From: Baylisascaris procyonis
Taxonomy: Eukaryota > Nematoda > Chromadorea > Rhabditida > Ascarididae
Assembly (NCBI GenBank): GCA_037389465.1
Contig: JAZARR010000095.1
Coordinates: 2,118,001 to 2,182,000, forward strand
Direction: 5' to 3'
Length of the DNA stretch: 64,000 nucleotides
This document shows, piece by piece, positions 53,006-64,000 of this stretch. How positions within the stretch are numbered: the first letter of the stretch is position 1; every line of letters starts with the position of its first letter. The notes below the pieces were generated by a model. It searched no databases. It saw nothing but the letters and a program-made list of their open reading frames with translations, and was not told the DNA's origin. A program made the translations under genes and the position numbers.

Positions 53006-53193
53006 AAATTCGAATTCTTACATTTGAAATATTGAAATTTTTAATATCTTACAAAATTGATTTTACTCTTCGCATACGAAATTTATTAATTTACTGCATA
53101 AAATGACTAAATATTGAGAAATTTTTTTGCATATTTTTTAAATGAAACAATTCGAAAATTTGCGTAAGTCATCAGAAAAATGATACAACCAAA

Positions 53194-53424
53194 ATGAAGG
53201 GAATTTGCACTACCTTCTTGAAAATGGCCAAATGCGACGAAACACTAACTACAAAATTATCTTATATGCATTCCTCATTTATCGGCAATGAAATCAACGA
53301 AATCATTGTTGAGAAGATCACCACATATCTAAGAGCGGTTTCTTCCTCAGCAGTCAGCGGTCACAGCGATACAGCTTCCACTGACCACCTTAAGAACTCT
53401 TCAAAAGTCGACTACATCTTATGA
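53194..53424 (+). pseudogene. Possible transposase-derived fragment (hAT/TTF-type, tentative)
   Basis: A 76-codon frame containing FLKMAKCDETLTTKLSY and FIGNEINEIIVEKI. The arrangement of a '...L...D..L..HL' stretch followed by '..NEI...' recalls the region before the catalytic core of TTF-type/hAT domesticated transposases. Only a resemblance from memory; no zinc finger or DDE core is visible. Confidence 0.15.
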
Positions 53425-55611
53425 TGGAATTGTTTATCGTTATGAAGACCGAAAAACGTGAAGTGAACCGAAAAAGAACAGAACCGGAAAACCGGAAAAG
53501 AAGAACAGAGACCTATTTCATTCTTTCAAAAAAGCTTTGATCTCACTGTAATCTTTTTTCATTGCTGATATACAAATATTGGGTCAGTCGTTCGGAATTT
53601 TCACAGATATAAATGTCACTTCGTAATATTTAAATGATAAACACTGATCGGCGACAGTTCAACTTCCGTCGACTTAAAGATCGCATCGGATTTCTTAATC
53701 GTTTTGGGAATACGAATAAGAATGCGGATAATTGAAATGCAGTAGAAGATGGAGGATAATGCTGCAGGTTATACCAACCATAGGCAAGTATATTTGGAGT
53801 TTTTGTAGCGAACTCACAACGCTATTGCGTTATTGCTATTGCTGCCAGTGAGCTGTCACTAATCAACATCGACTGCCAAAAATCGATCATCACCCATCAA
53901 TATAACTCTTTCGGATCATCACCGGATGACCACCGATCCTCTGGTCGATCATCGATCGCAAGGTAAGCAGTCACGGCTTACCGAGTCTGTTGACTGAGGA
54001 GCATTGTATATTAGTTGCTCTGAGCTCCCGATGCAGATCGTGGATGAGTGGAGATGTGGCCAGTATTGTCAATGGCTTTCCTTCGCATCCACATCCCAAT
54101 CAACGAAGGAATTGTCGGTCAACACCCCCTCCCCCTCCTCTCCCCCTCCCTTTCCTAAATAGGTCTCTAGAGTTCGACGAAGGTTTCATCGCCGCCTCGT
54201 TGAAGACTCGATTTCAACTACCTAGAAGAGAAAGAAGCCATAGAAATGCCTTAGTTCTACTTCATGAACTCTGTTGAATTTCTCCAACTCCTAGACATCT
54301 ATATCTTCTTTAGCAGCTATAAAATTACTCGCCATTTTGTACTTGTTAATAGCTGCCAATAAGCGTATGATTGACGCACTGACATCACAATAAACTGCCT
54401 ATCGTTTCATCTCATAGCTGTTTAGCTATTCGTTTATGTGGATACAATATTATACAATATTTATGCAATATTCGTCAAGATGCCTAAAATGTTATTTCAA
54501 CAGATTCACTACTTTCCTTATAATTCATCATTTAATCGATGCTATCGTTTAGAATATCAACTCCTCTATATCACACTTTTTTTTTTGATCTTTCATGAAC
54601 GTGAACTATGAACTATGTTTATCTCAAGAAACGTTTGAAATAAATTCTAAATAGTGAATGAAGTCATAGAGAAAATCATCGAGTATTATAATATAATTGT
54701 TTCTTCTTATATCTCCTATATATTTGGATTTTCTTCAACCTCTTACCACCTATGATATAAATTTAGCGTATGCTATAGGATTTTGAGAGAAAAAAACTCA
54801 AGACGATTGAAAAATAGTAATATTTTATGATGTAAATTTTTTAAAAATTTAATTCTTTAGAATAGTTCATCATGAGAGCAACAATAAAACAACAACATAC
54901 AAAATTATCATTCAATTATACAGACAATACTTATATAGACAAATAATAGAATAAAATATTAAAATTTATAATTATTAATAAAATTTGCATCTATAATAAA
55001 TCATCATTTACAATAATAATATCTAAATGAATAATTTAAATTTATGTTTCGAAAATATAAATATATATTACGAACAGTTGCAGAAAAGTTTGCTCCACAA
55101 AATTTCGAAAAATCACTTAGTGAATTCATTTTTTTTATACTTACCAATATTATTGGATTATGAAAGTCTTGGAATGGAAAATCTTAGCAAACTTTAGCCA
55201 AGGAAATCAAACAAACCCCACTGAACACAAATATATACGTATAGTTAAAGTTAGAACTTAACAAATCAACATTTTTCGTAGCTATAAATTAAAAGAAATT
55301 TTTTTCTAAAAAAAAAAACTATTCCCAATTAATCGATAAAAATAGACAACAGCTCAAATAAATGCCAAAAATTTTTATTTATTATATTATTTTAAACTAA
55401 TTTCAAATATTTCCAATCCATTCATTTGAATATATCTAAAATATTAGAGCATTTTCTAATTTTTCTTCCAAATTTTTTTTGTTATTTTACTTTCGAATGT
55501 CATTATTAGTGACCATTAAATATTTATTCAATTATATCAATGACTTTAACAATACATATAAATATTGAGGCAATTACTGAAAGACATATTACTGGTCAAA
55601 ATGAATGTACT

Positions 55612-55698
55612 AATTGGTGATAATTGTTGATAAGCTTCTACCAATTAGTGATAATTGGTGATAAGCCCCTACCAACTGGTGATAATTGGTGATAGCTA
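55612..55698. repeat. 31-bp tandem repeat, 2.8 copies, abutting the receptor stop codon
   Basis: Units 55612-55642, 55643-55673 and 55674-55698 share TGATAATTGGTGATAAGC-like cores. The last partial unit includes the TAG stop of the serpentine receptor, so the array forms the start of its 3' untranslated region. Confidence 0.85.
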
Positions 55699-58598
55699 AG
55701 TCAATGACACTGAAAGATCGAATCGGACGACTCGCTTGTTGCGAAGAGATATGACATTATCCCTTTTACCACAGATGACACCTCTCAGCTCATCACGTAC
55801 ATCACGGCTTACACATATTAAAATCCATGTATTTGAAAGCATATAAATATCAATGACAAACGCTGAAGTTGCTTGTAGGAGCCATCGTAAGAATCGTAAG
55901 CCGCCATAAAATACTAGCTGATGACATAGCTGAAAATTATAGATATATTTGCCTATATTTAGATATATATATATATACAGATAAAACTATAGGTACAAGT
56001 AATAAGGCGCGGATAATTGCATGGAAATTTACGAGGTAAGCATATTCAAATCAGTAGAAAATGATTAAAACAACGGATTATAAGAGCGGATGAACTAAAA
56101 AAAAATTGATATAAATATGAGTGAATTAGCTGAAATTTCAACGAAATTTCAAATCTTTATTCATATAAATCACTTGCTTCGTAGGTGGACGTCCAACACA
56201 ATTTTTATTGTTGATTGACCAAAAAGCTGATAAAATCACCAATCGAAGAATTTCCCTCACCTGGGAGGTGTTAATGATATGATATTATAGTGAAGATAAA
56301 GAGATATGCAAATTTTGCAAAATTTTCTAACGAAAAAAGTGAACGATCAACCCAATTGTATCTACTATCATTAATAATTAAAATAGAATTAGGGTGAAGG
56401 TTTACACTAAGAAATTCGCTTAAAGATATACGGATTGATGAAAAAAAAAATGATCACAACGATAATTTATAATAATTTATTCAAATATATGCAATAAAAT
56501 TTTTGCGAATATAATTTCATAACGAAAAATGAGGAAAATATCTGAATGAAAAAAAAAACTGATGTTTTCCCATTTTCATCGAAATTCCCATTGAGGACAA
56601 TAAAAATTTACATAATGTGCATTTTACTTGAGATTCATTTTTTGCAAAAATAGATACAAAAATTTTTTGACTAAGGAAAAAAAAAATAAATCAACTCAAT
56701 TATGAAGTACTTCATAATCTCCTTAATAGTACTCTTTGAAGTAGCATATAATAGCATAGATTTAATTCAAGAGAGATGGATCTAAAATATTTTAATGCAG
56801 CTTCTCTTTTCTTTCTTTGGCTATCTTTGAAATGCAAATAAATGAAATCGAAATATCAAGCAATTAAAAAAACCTCTTCATTGAGCTTATAGTTAGTATG
56901 AGCCATGAGAACAAAACTTGAAGCCATCTCTTACCTAATCGAAAATGTAAATATTCCCCCAATTCTCGTGATTATCCTTAGAAATGAAACAAAGCCAGAA
57001 ATACCTTTTGCTAAAAATTTAGAAAATATTCAACCATTATTCTTAGACAATATAAAAAGAAAAAAACCAAATTATTTAGAAAGAACGATTCTCATTTTTC
57101 TCTCAAAGTAACTCTCATTATGAAGTGATTAATTCGAATCTATCAACAGCTATGATAAAATTATCCTTTCATAGTAATTTTAACAATTAATTACTACTTA
57201 AAACAAACCAAAAATGTTGCAAATAGAATTGTAGCAATAAACATCCACAGAGTTGCAATGAAAAGATTCCTCTCGGCACGTGAAAAACGTGTCGTTTTTC
57301 GTGAATGACGATAGATGATAATCGATGCAACATTAACAATCAAATCGAATACACCAAACGTTGCGAATAATATGAATGAATCGCGTAATTTAATCACTTG
57401 TTCATTCTAAAATATATTTCATATTTCATCGAGTATGAAAGAGAGCTTGGAAGCACCACCTTTTTCCTCTCCTGCATCCGCCCTTCAGCTTAGAAACATC
57501 AAACTTACCTTCGCCTACACCCCCTACCTTTATCCGCCCTGATTAATTCAGCTTAGAAACATCAAAGCAGAATACTGTTTCAGCTAACCGTCTTTACCGA
57601 TTAACTTTTGCATCAGTAACCAAGATGTGTAGCTAAGGCAAAACGAGTTCCTCACTATTACAGAAACTGAAACTGCAAAGAATTGGACTTGTTAGAAACC
57701 GATATTGTGCCCCTATACAACAACAGCATATCCTATTCTTTTCTCGCATTTTTCCAGAAATTTTTTATAATTTGTTCATTGGTCTTTATGAGGTCGGCAT
57801 TTTTAACGAATTGTGACTGTGTGTATCTATGTGCGCATTTTAATTCAGGATACTTCAAGTGGCCAACGCAAATGCAATGGATATATCACATAAATTCATT
57901 TGCCTACGAAAAGCCCAATAAAACTTCGAATCAGCCTATTCAGCTCATTTACCTGTCGATCAGCCCATTCGCTAAGGGTCGGCGCTGATCTGCCGAGTTC
58001 CATTCGCTCACCTCAATTTTTAGCAATTGAAGTTTGCGGCAATGACGTTCGGGATGTTAGCCCTCCTGGCCATATAGCCGCGGTTTGCCTTTCCACACCT
58101 AGCCGGGATGATCAGTGAGGAGCAAACACACAGTTGTCATCCCGTAACTTATTGGGAGCCTTTGTAGCATGATATTACCTGACATAGCATAACGCTTCGT
58201 TGGTATAGTCCCTAAAACCCGTTGCCTGTCGTGCATCGTGAAGAGGTGATAGTGTGTGGCCTGCGGGTCAGCCGTCGAATCAGCCTTATTCATCTCCAAA
58301 AATCAAAAAAAAAACTAAGCAATGCAAAATAAAAATAATTCATTCGCTCACCCCAGTACGATTAACGAATTCCAATGCGGCACCACATTCGAATCTGAAG
58401 AAACGAACCGAGTGAAATAACCATCGATGGGAATAAAATATTGGAAGTAAAAGTGTTAAAGCGCAAAGTACATAAACCACTTCTTCCTTCCACACCTGAA
58501 GTAGAAAGATATCAGCAACTTTAGTAACTTCATATTTTATCTCCTCAGGCAAAAATTGACTTACTTTTATGTGTATATACATATATAAATATAAAAAG

Positions 58599-58645
<47 letters not shown>

Positions 58646-60181
58646 TTATATATATATATATATTTATATATATATTTATATTTATATAATTAATAAACAA
58701 ATAAATATTTGTATATATATATATATATACAAATATTTATTTGTTTATTAATTTGCTTAAAAGCGGAAAAAATTCGCCAACATTTTAGAATGATCGGATT
58801 ACGTGATGATACGAAGATGAATTGTCAATTTGTCCGAATTCGTAACTTATTTTTTTCACTTTTTTTGAACTTTGATTTTCTTTTTCTGTATCTCAATTCT
58901 TTAAAATCCTAGGTGATTGTGAATTCATGACTCTATTCTTCGTTCATCGACTAATTTACGATGTTGTTCACCGCTCACCTTGACTTCCCAAGAGAAAAAA
59001 AAGCTGAAATATCAAAAAAAAAGAGAAGATATCGGAGGTATTTCTCAGCAATGATTTAATACAACTCAAATTAAATAATCTCATATTGAATGAACAATTT
59101 AAAAAAAAAACGATAATACATTCTTATATCGAGTTGGCCAACCAATCGCAGTAAATCGATTCACACAAATGAGTGCATTAATCGAATGTGTGATAATGAT
59201 AAAATGCCAAGCGATAAATGAGGCTAAAGTGCATAATTGTTCTGGAAGACTAAGATAGAATTGAAGTGCGAATCCTGTTATTGGAATACGAACCGTCAAT
59301 TGCATCAACGTAAATTGTAGACAATCCTGAAATCTATTTCAATACAACGTATTAAAGAATAACGATTCCATATAATTTCGTCTCTTCTTCAGGGAAATGT
59401 TGCGCACTTATAAATTAAATTAATTATTTGCAAAATTTCTGCTTGAAATTTTAGAAAGCAAACTGAAATTAATATTGACAGTGGAATTATTTAAGGCTAA
59501 CTGCTGAAATGTTGCAATTTTTAGCACAATGATATTAAAAATAACACCATATAATGCACTACATTCACCTTATAACAACTGTCACTAATTTCGCCTCTTC
59601 TTTTAAGTCCCTCAGATAGCCGTACGACTGCAATTCTATATTGAAATGTTCAAATTCAAAGAAAATTAAATGCATACAACTTCTATTTGCAGTATATGCT
59701 GCCACTAGTAGTTTCACTATAAACAACGAGTCACATCCAGACAAATTCGATTGTTTCCTAAGACTCTTTTCCCCTCCACCCAAATTAAATACATTCGTCT
59801 ATCAGATGCTTAAGATGTACTTTTACCGAGTAGTTTTCCTTCCACTTTCGTAAAACTATTAATTTCTGTAATCTAAAATTTGAAAAACGTAGGGTCCTGA
59901 AAAGCAGCTCAATAGCTCAAATAAAATATGCATATCACGATGGAAAAGATAGAAGAAATACAACGGATGGAGAAGCTTCCAGAAATCGTGAAGGAAATTG
60001 ACTCGAATTGAGGACTAACCACGATTAATAGAAGTAGAAAGATATGAAAGAACGCATTCCTGAACGGATATTTCCTTCGACGAATAATGAGAGTTCTAAT
60101 AAGAAGTATTTGCAAGATGAATGAAGGTAGTGTAAATAAATAAAGTGCTAGCTTGCCAACTAAGAACGCAGAGGTTGTCAT
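55696..60181 (-). CDS. Serpentine chemoreceptor-like 7TM GPCR (Srg superfamily, Srv/Srg type)
   Basis: Predicted plasma-membrane receptor of nematode sensory neurons; the ligand is unknown. Exons: 60181-60020, 59326-59120, 58495-58352, 57406-57209, 55929-55696; every junction is phase 0 and gives 314 aa. TM1 is around residues 8-30 (YLFTLPSFILQILLI), TM2 near 42-54, TM3 ends in SINALICVNRF (a DRY-equivalent, about 102-112), TM4 is VVYVLCALTLLLPIFY, TM5 is SFILFATFGVFDLIVNVASI, TM6 is FIATLWMFIATILFATF, and TM7 lies in the last exon (SAFVIDIYMLSNTWILICV) followed by a basic tail. RIPITGF and the aromatic, Cys-containing loop after TM4 suit the Srv/Srg group; the exact family needs a profile search. 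The frame stays open ten codons upstream to an acceptor at 60212-60213 (TTTTTAG), so the first ATG after it was chosen. All seven segments are intact. Confidence 0.87.
58591..58687. repeat. (AT)n/(TTATAT)n microsatellite
   Basis: Long alternating AT tract with TTT interruptions, inside the intron between receptor exons 2 and 3 and directly flanking a perfect palindrome. Confidence 0.95.
58688..58753. repeat. Perfect 66-bp palindrome
   Basis: The left arm begins AATTAATAAACAAATAAATA and the right arm is its exact reverse complement, with no spacer (centre between 58720 and 58721). Symmetry breaks at 58687/58754. The middle is alternating AT. It lies in the intron between receptor exons 2 and 3 and could extrude as a cruciform. 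Confidence 0.95.
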
Positions 60182-60211
60182 CGGTTGGATTATGTTGATG
60201 TTCCAATTTGT

Positions 60212-63200
60212 CTAAAAATATGCGTAAATTGTTAAAAATATTCGCGATAATATTATTACATCTTTCAATAGGCGCAAAATGTGCGAAAAATGCGGATTAT
60301 ATGACGTCATCGAAGAAATGCGAAAAATAATGTGTTATGCGCATTCGAATGATCAATGAGTGGATTTGAAGAAAAGTTGATAAAACCTTGAAATACTAAA
60401 CAAGAACAATATAGATTGAGAGTATCATAAGACTACGAGTTTTTATTTCAAGGTTCAAAGCGCCTTGAAAAGCGCCCGGAAAGTTGCAAGGATTCCAAGA
60501 CGGTCTTAAGGCCCAAAGCGACTTGAGATTCCTAGCGTTCCAAGGAATTTCGGAAAGCCCTGAAAGTCCTTGGCTTCTTGACACTTCGAGCAGATCATGG
60601 CTAAAGATGGCCTAGAGCTCTTGTTGTCCTAAAGACGCTCAAACTGGCTCCTGACTTCGAAATGCTTCAGGAATCCAACAAATTTTCCATCACTTCAAGC
60701 TAGAATACCTTACATAAGCTTTTCATACCTCCGCTCATTACGATCCTTCTTACTTGCTATTTTCATTGCTCACCCATGAATTACTTGACTCCGTCATCAG
60801 ATCAAAAGTTTGATGAGCTGGCTAGACCACTTACTCCTATTCCTCGCAACGAAAGTTATGGAATTTCTACCCGACTCCGTCTCTACTAGCCTATTTCTTT
60901 CTAAAAAAAACAACTCGAATTCATTATATTTTTATAGATGCACCCTTCATCCATAAATAGTGATGTTTTTAGCACCAATTTTCTGTTTAAAGCAATTCCA
61001 TTCTATAGATACTATAAAAACACGAACAAAAAAAGGAGAAATATACGTCAGAAACGTTGACATCCTACGACTTTCGCAAATCTACACATATGATCTCTTT
61101 ATAGATTATTATGAACAATAGAATAAAGCATTTCGAAGAGTCAATACTAATCTCTTTGAAAAATAATTAAATAATCGCCTCATTCATAGCACGTCTATAC
61201 TATTCCATCGTTTAGAAAAAAATTGAAACGGAAATCCCAATGAACACGTTTAATAAATAATAAATATTATAAGAATTATTTTTTCTTGTAAAAAATGAAC
61301 TCAAATATATAACATACAACTTGAAAAAGAAATTTAGATAATTTAAGTGAAACTTTTTTTTTTTTTTAAAGCAACGTAATTTAAGCGTAAACCTAATTAA
61401 GCATAAGTGAATATCGAGCAGTGAATAAAAGCATCATAATATGTGAAGGCAGGCGCGTTCTTTCACTCAACAATAAAGTACGAAGTGAGACGAGTCACAT
61501 TTAATGAAAAAAAAAAAGCGTAGCTAAAGAGCATTCGTTACGACAGCGTTGGTCTATGGTCACTCATAGAAAAGCTAATGCTATGTGGTCAATTTTTATG
61601 TGTGGTCGAAATATAGCTGAGAGAGATCAAGTTGGCAATATTATTTTTCTCTCAAAACCTAATGTACACCTCAACCGCTAAACCTAAACAAATAAACCAA
61701 TCAATGTTTTCTACGAGTCCTACCAGCCGACTGCAAATATGCGTACCGATAAATACGAACCTATTATAGATGGTTTATATAACATTTATCGTTGAAGTGT
61801 TGCAAAAAAAAAAAAACAAACTATGAAGAGGTCTTTTATTTTTTTTTTCTCTTTTTTTAAACCAATTATATACAGAAGTATACCAGAGAAGCCACGATTA
61901 TTATATTCATATTATAAATAAATAATAATATGTATACAATATTGCATAGGTTTCTTCATTAATCCGATAGCTTATTAAAAGGCAACGAGAAAACATTGTA
62001 AAATATATTTTTAAATCTTTAATCGTTTTCAAGCATCTATAATCTCCTTCATATATTCTGGATTAACTCGAATATTGTTATATGATAGTATGAAAATGAT
62101 ATGAATCATATTCATCAAGTTATATGATTTAAGTCGCAATAGTTTCCTAATCGAAAATGCCTCTAATATTTATGCAAATGAGTGCATTATGCAATTGCAA
62201 ATTTTGCAAAGAGGTATCGAGGTGAATGCAAAGTTATGGAATCGAAAAAAAGAAATATATGCAATTTTTAGTTTTAGTATAAAATGCAAACGCCTATATA
62301 TTTGCAATTTTATGCAAACATCTAATCGGTGGAAGAATAAAAATGATTATCATAGTTTGAGAGATTTTCGATTATCTAAAAAAAAAAAAAAAAACACGAC
62401 AAAGGAAACGGACGATCATCTAAAATAATCCGAACGAGCAAATTTCAGCCTAACAATTTTCATGATCGGAAAGCTCAAATGAAATAAATCTAGCAAATTT
62501 GCATACAGAAATAAATGAATCTAGTAAATTTGCATATCAAAATAAATCTGCATATTCATAATGCCATTATGAGTTGTATTTGTGAAAATTTCCTATAAAA
62601 CATGCATTAAATTGTGGAAAACTCAAGATCCTAAAGGCTGTTCAAATGAACTGCTCTTAAAAAGCAATATTGAATGATGTTTGCGGATATGTGCACAAAT
62701 ATGCGTTCTCCTGTTCGGTTATTTTACCGCAGAAATCGTTAAAGCTGCATTTATGAGGTTTGGTGGATATGGTATAAACCAAACAATGATCGGCCTCTCG
62801 TATATCTCATATTGATTCATCAAATTTGAAAAGAGGCTAGAAATTTGCATAAATTTTTGCACAAATTTGCATAAAAGTCACATAAAAGAAAATGTAATTT
62901 TTTATTTAAATAAAAAACCCCATAAGCGCCTTGATATTTCAGATATACGAAAGTGATTTTCTATCGAGTATTGTTTTTTGTTGCTATAATTTATGAAATT
63001 AGTTGTTAAAATGAGCAATATACAAACATGCATATCACATTTACTTCTTTACTATTTGTCTTGATTTACTGCTGTATTGCATTTCATTTTTTTTTTGTTA
63101 GATTTGTTTGATTTGCTTAGATTTATTAAAATTAATTTCATTTCTCGATAATAATTCAAAATAAAAAAAAATTCTTCGATATTACTTTCGAAAAATTTAT

Positions 63201-64000
63201 TATTCTCATAGAATTTTGTAGTGGGATTTAAAATAATGAGAGATTTATTAAATATAGGAATATTTTCTTTGAAAATTCAATAAAAACTGCGAAGGAAATG
63301 TCGGACGATATCATGAAAAATCTATTAAATACTAGAAACTTATAGTACATCGTTGATGAAATTTTCAAAGGCCACCACCGATGGATGGAGCAATCAAACA
63401 GATTGCTTTCTCATTATCGAACTATTTCAGTAGCAAATAAAACTAAGCTGAAAAGAAAATTGCATTAGTTTTATTGTGAGAACAAATTTCTTCAAAAGTA
63501 CAACACTAAATATGCGCTTAATTTTACATGTAGTTTAATTTTTTAAATTTTTATGCCGGAAATCAGAAATACCCTCCGGAAAACGTATGATTTTTCTAGG
63601 CATGTTTGAAGGACTAAATTCCGATGGACACTATTCCTGAACGGGTGCAAAAAAGAAAACAACTAGCTGATGAAAACGTGGACAACGTCGTCAATTAAAT
63701 AAGCGATCATTGATCATTTGCGTGCATGTTGAAAATGATATTTATGTTAGTGGTATTATTAACGTTAACTGCTTCTATCTCTCTTTTTTTTTTTTTTTTT
63801 TTGATGCATCGGGGAAATACTAAGCCGTACGAACATTGAACTTATTCTACGAAATCGCACATTTTAAAATATCGACATCGTTGTTAAGCTTCCTAACAGG
63901 AAGTTTGCAAATATTGAGCCATCAAACAACATACTTTTATAAATACTCAAGTTGCCACTAAATTTCATAGTTGACGGTTTTCATACACGACGATGTGAAA
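60212..64000. other. AT-rich region upstream of the serpentine receptor
   Basis: No gene recognised. A GC-richer degenerate block lies at 60.43-60.68 kb with recurring AAAGCGNCTTGA-like and CCAAGG-like words. Clustered ATTTGCAT octamers occur at 62.17-62.88 kb, a possible hAT relic at 63.34 kb and a T-run near 63.79 kb. Confidence 0.5.
63340..63425 (+). pseudogene. Possible hAT transposase relic (TTDGWSN motif)
   Basis: The frame reads KATTDGWSNQTDCFLIIELF and then stops. TTDGWS after an F/S stretch is a recognisable hAT-family signature around the first catalytic Asp. No other transposase blocks or terminal inverted repeats were seen, so this is at best a decayed remnant. Confidence 0.2.

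Larger units (their letters stand above)
52073..55695. other. Intergenic space between the serpentine receptor and tyrosine kinase genes
   Basis: Holds the GC-rich block at 52.14-52.87 kb with tRNA-like sequence, the unassigned frames at 52817-53005 and 53194-53424, a further GC-richer patch at 53.93-54.27 kb with a plus-strand 95-codon frame lacking motifs, and then AT-rich DNA. Confidence 0.5.

Noticed and set aside
1..64000. CRISPR arrays, prophage, integrated virus or bacterial insertion
   Set aside because: No spaced direct repeats of CRISPR type, no viral or bacterial genes, and every recognised gene is an intron-containing animal gene.

Overview
This is an AT-rich (about two thirds A+T by eye) animal nuclear sequence with no bacterial or viral gene organisation. 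It is almost certainly from a nematode. The evidence is an intron-rich structure, a nematode-type (DUF316) trypsin-like protease, a short SH2-plus-kinase Fer/SPE-8-like tyrosine kinase, a nematode serpentine chemoreceptor, and start codons lying 2-3 bases (in one case about 30) behind 3' splice sites, as expected for spliced-leader trans-splicing. Long introns and the gene set would suit a parasitic chromadorean, possibly a filaria-like worm, but the species is inference.

Layout: (1) 0.5-6.7 kb, minus strand: trypsin-like protease with His/Asp/Ser motifs and a hydrophobic C-terminal tail; its first exon was not found. (2) 6.7-10.7 kb: divergent intergenic space with a GC-richer island of unknown origin. 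(3) 10.75-22.86 kb, plus strand: a complete 12-exon lysosomal-type beta-galactosidase (GLB1, GH35; modelled 636 aa). It has odd splice sites, including an exon with no AG acceptor, and a 45-bp tandem repeat in intron 1. (4) 22.9-26.8 kb: convergent 3' flank. (5) 26.8-32.6 kb, minus: a complete 8-exon MATH-BTB protein (MEL-26/SPOP type, 417 aa). (6) 32.6-40.8 kb: repeat-rich space with a cluster of short open frames at 35.8-36.8 kb. (7) 40.8-45.0 kb, minus: a six-exon protein with the TFIIS central domain but no zinc ribbon or LW domain that I could find. (8) 48.4-52.1 kb, minus: SH2-tyrosine kinase, 436 aa, seven exons. (9) 52.1-55.7 kb: intergenic, with a GC-rich tRNA-like segment. (10) 55.7-60.2 kb, minus: a 7TM serpentine receptor, about 314 aa, five exons. 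(11) 60.2-64 kb: AT-rich, no confident gene.

The genes are functionally unrelated (proteolysis, lysosomal glycan turnover, CUL3 ubiquitin ligase adaptor, transcription elongation, tyrosine signalling, chemosensation), and I see no system linking them. The most unusual property is shared splicing style. Of 40 donor sites I assigned, 13 have a pyrimidine at +3 (GTTTGT recurs five times), and acceptors ending AAG or GAG are common. Exon models were built by hand from reading frame, phase and homology, and none was checked against transcripts.
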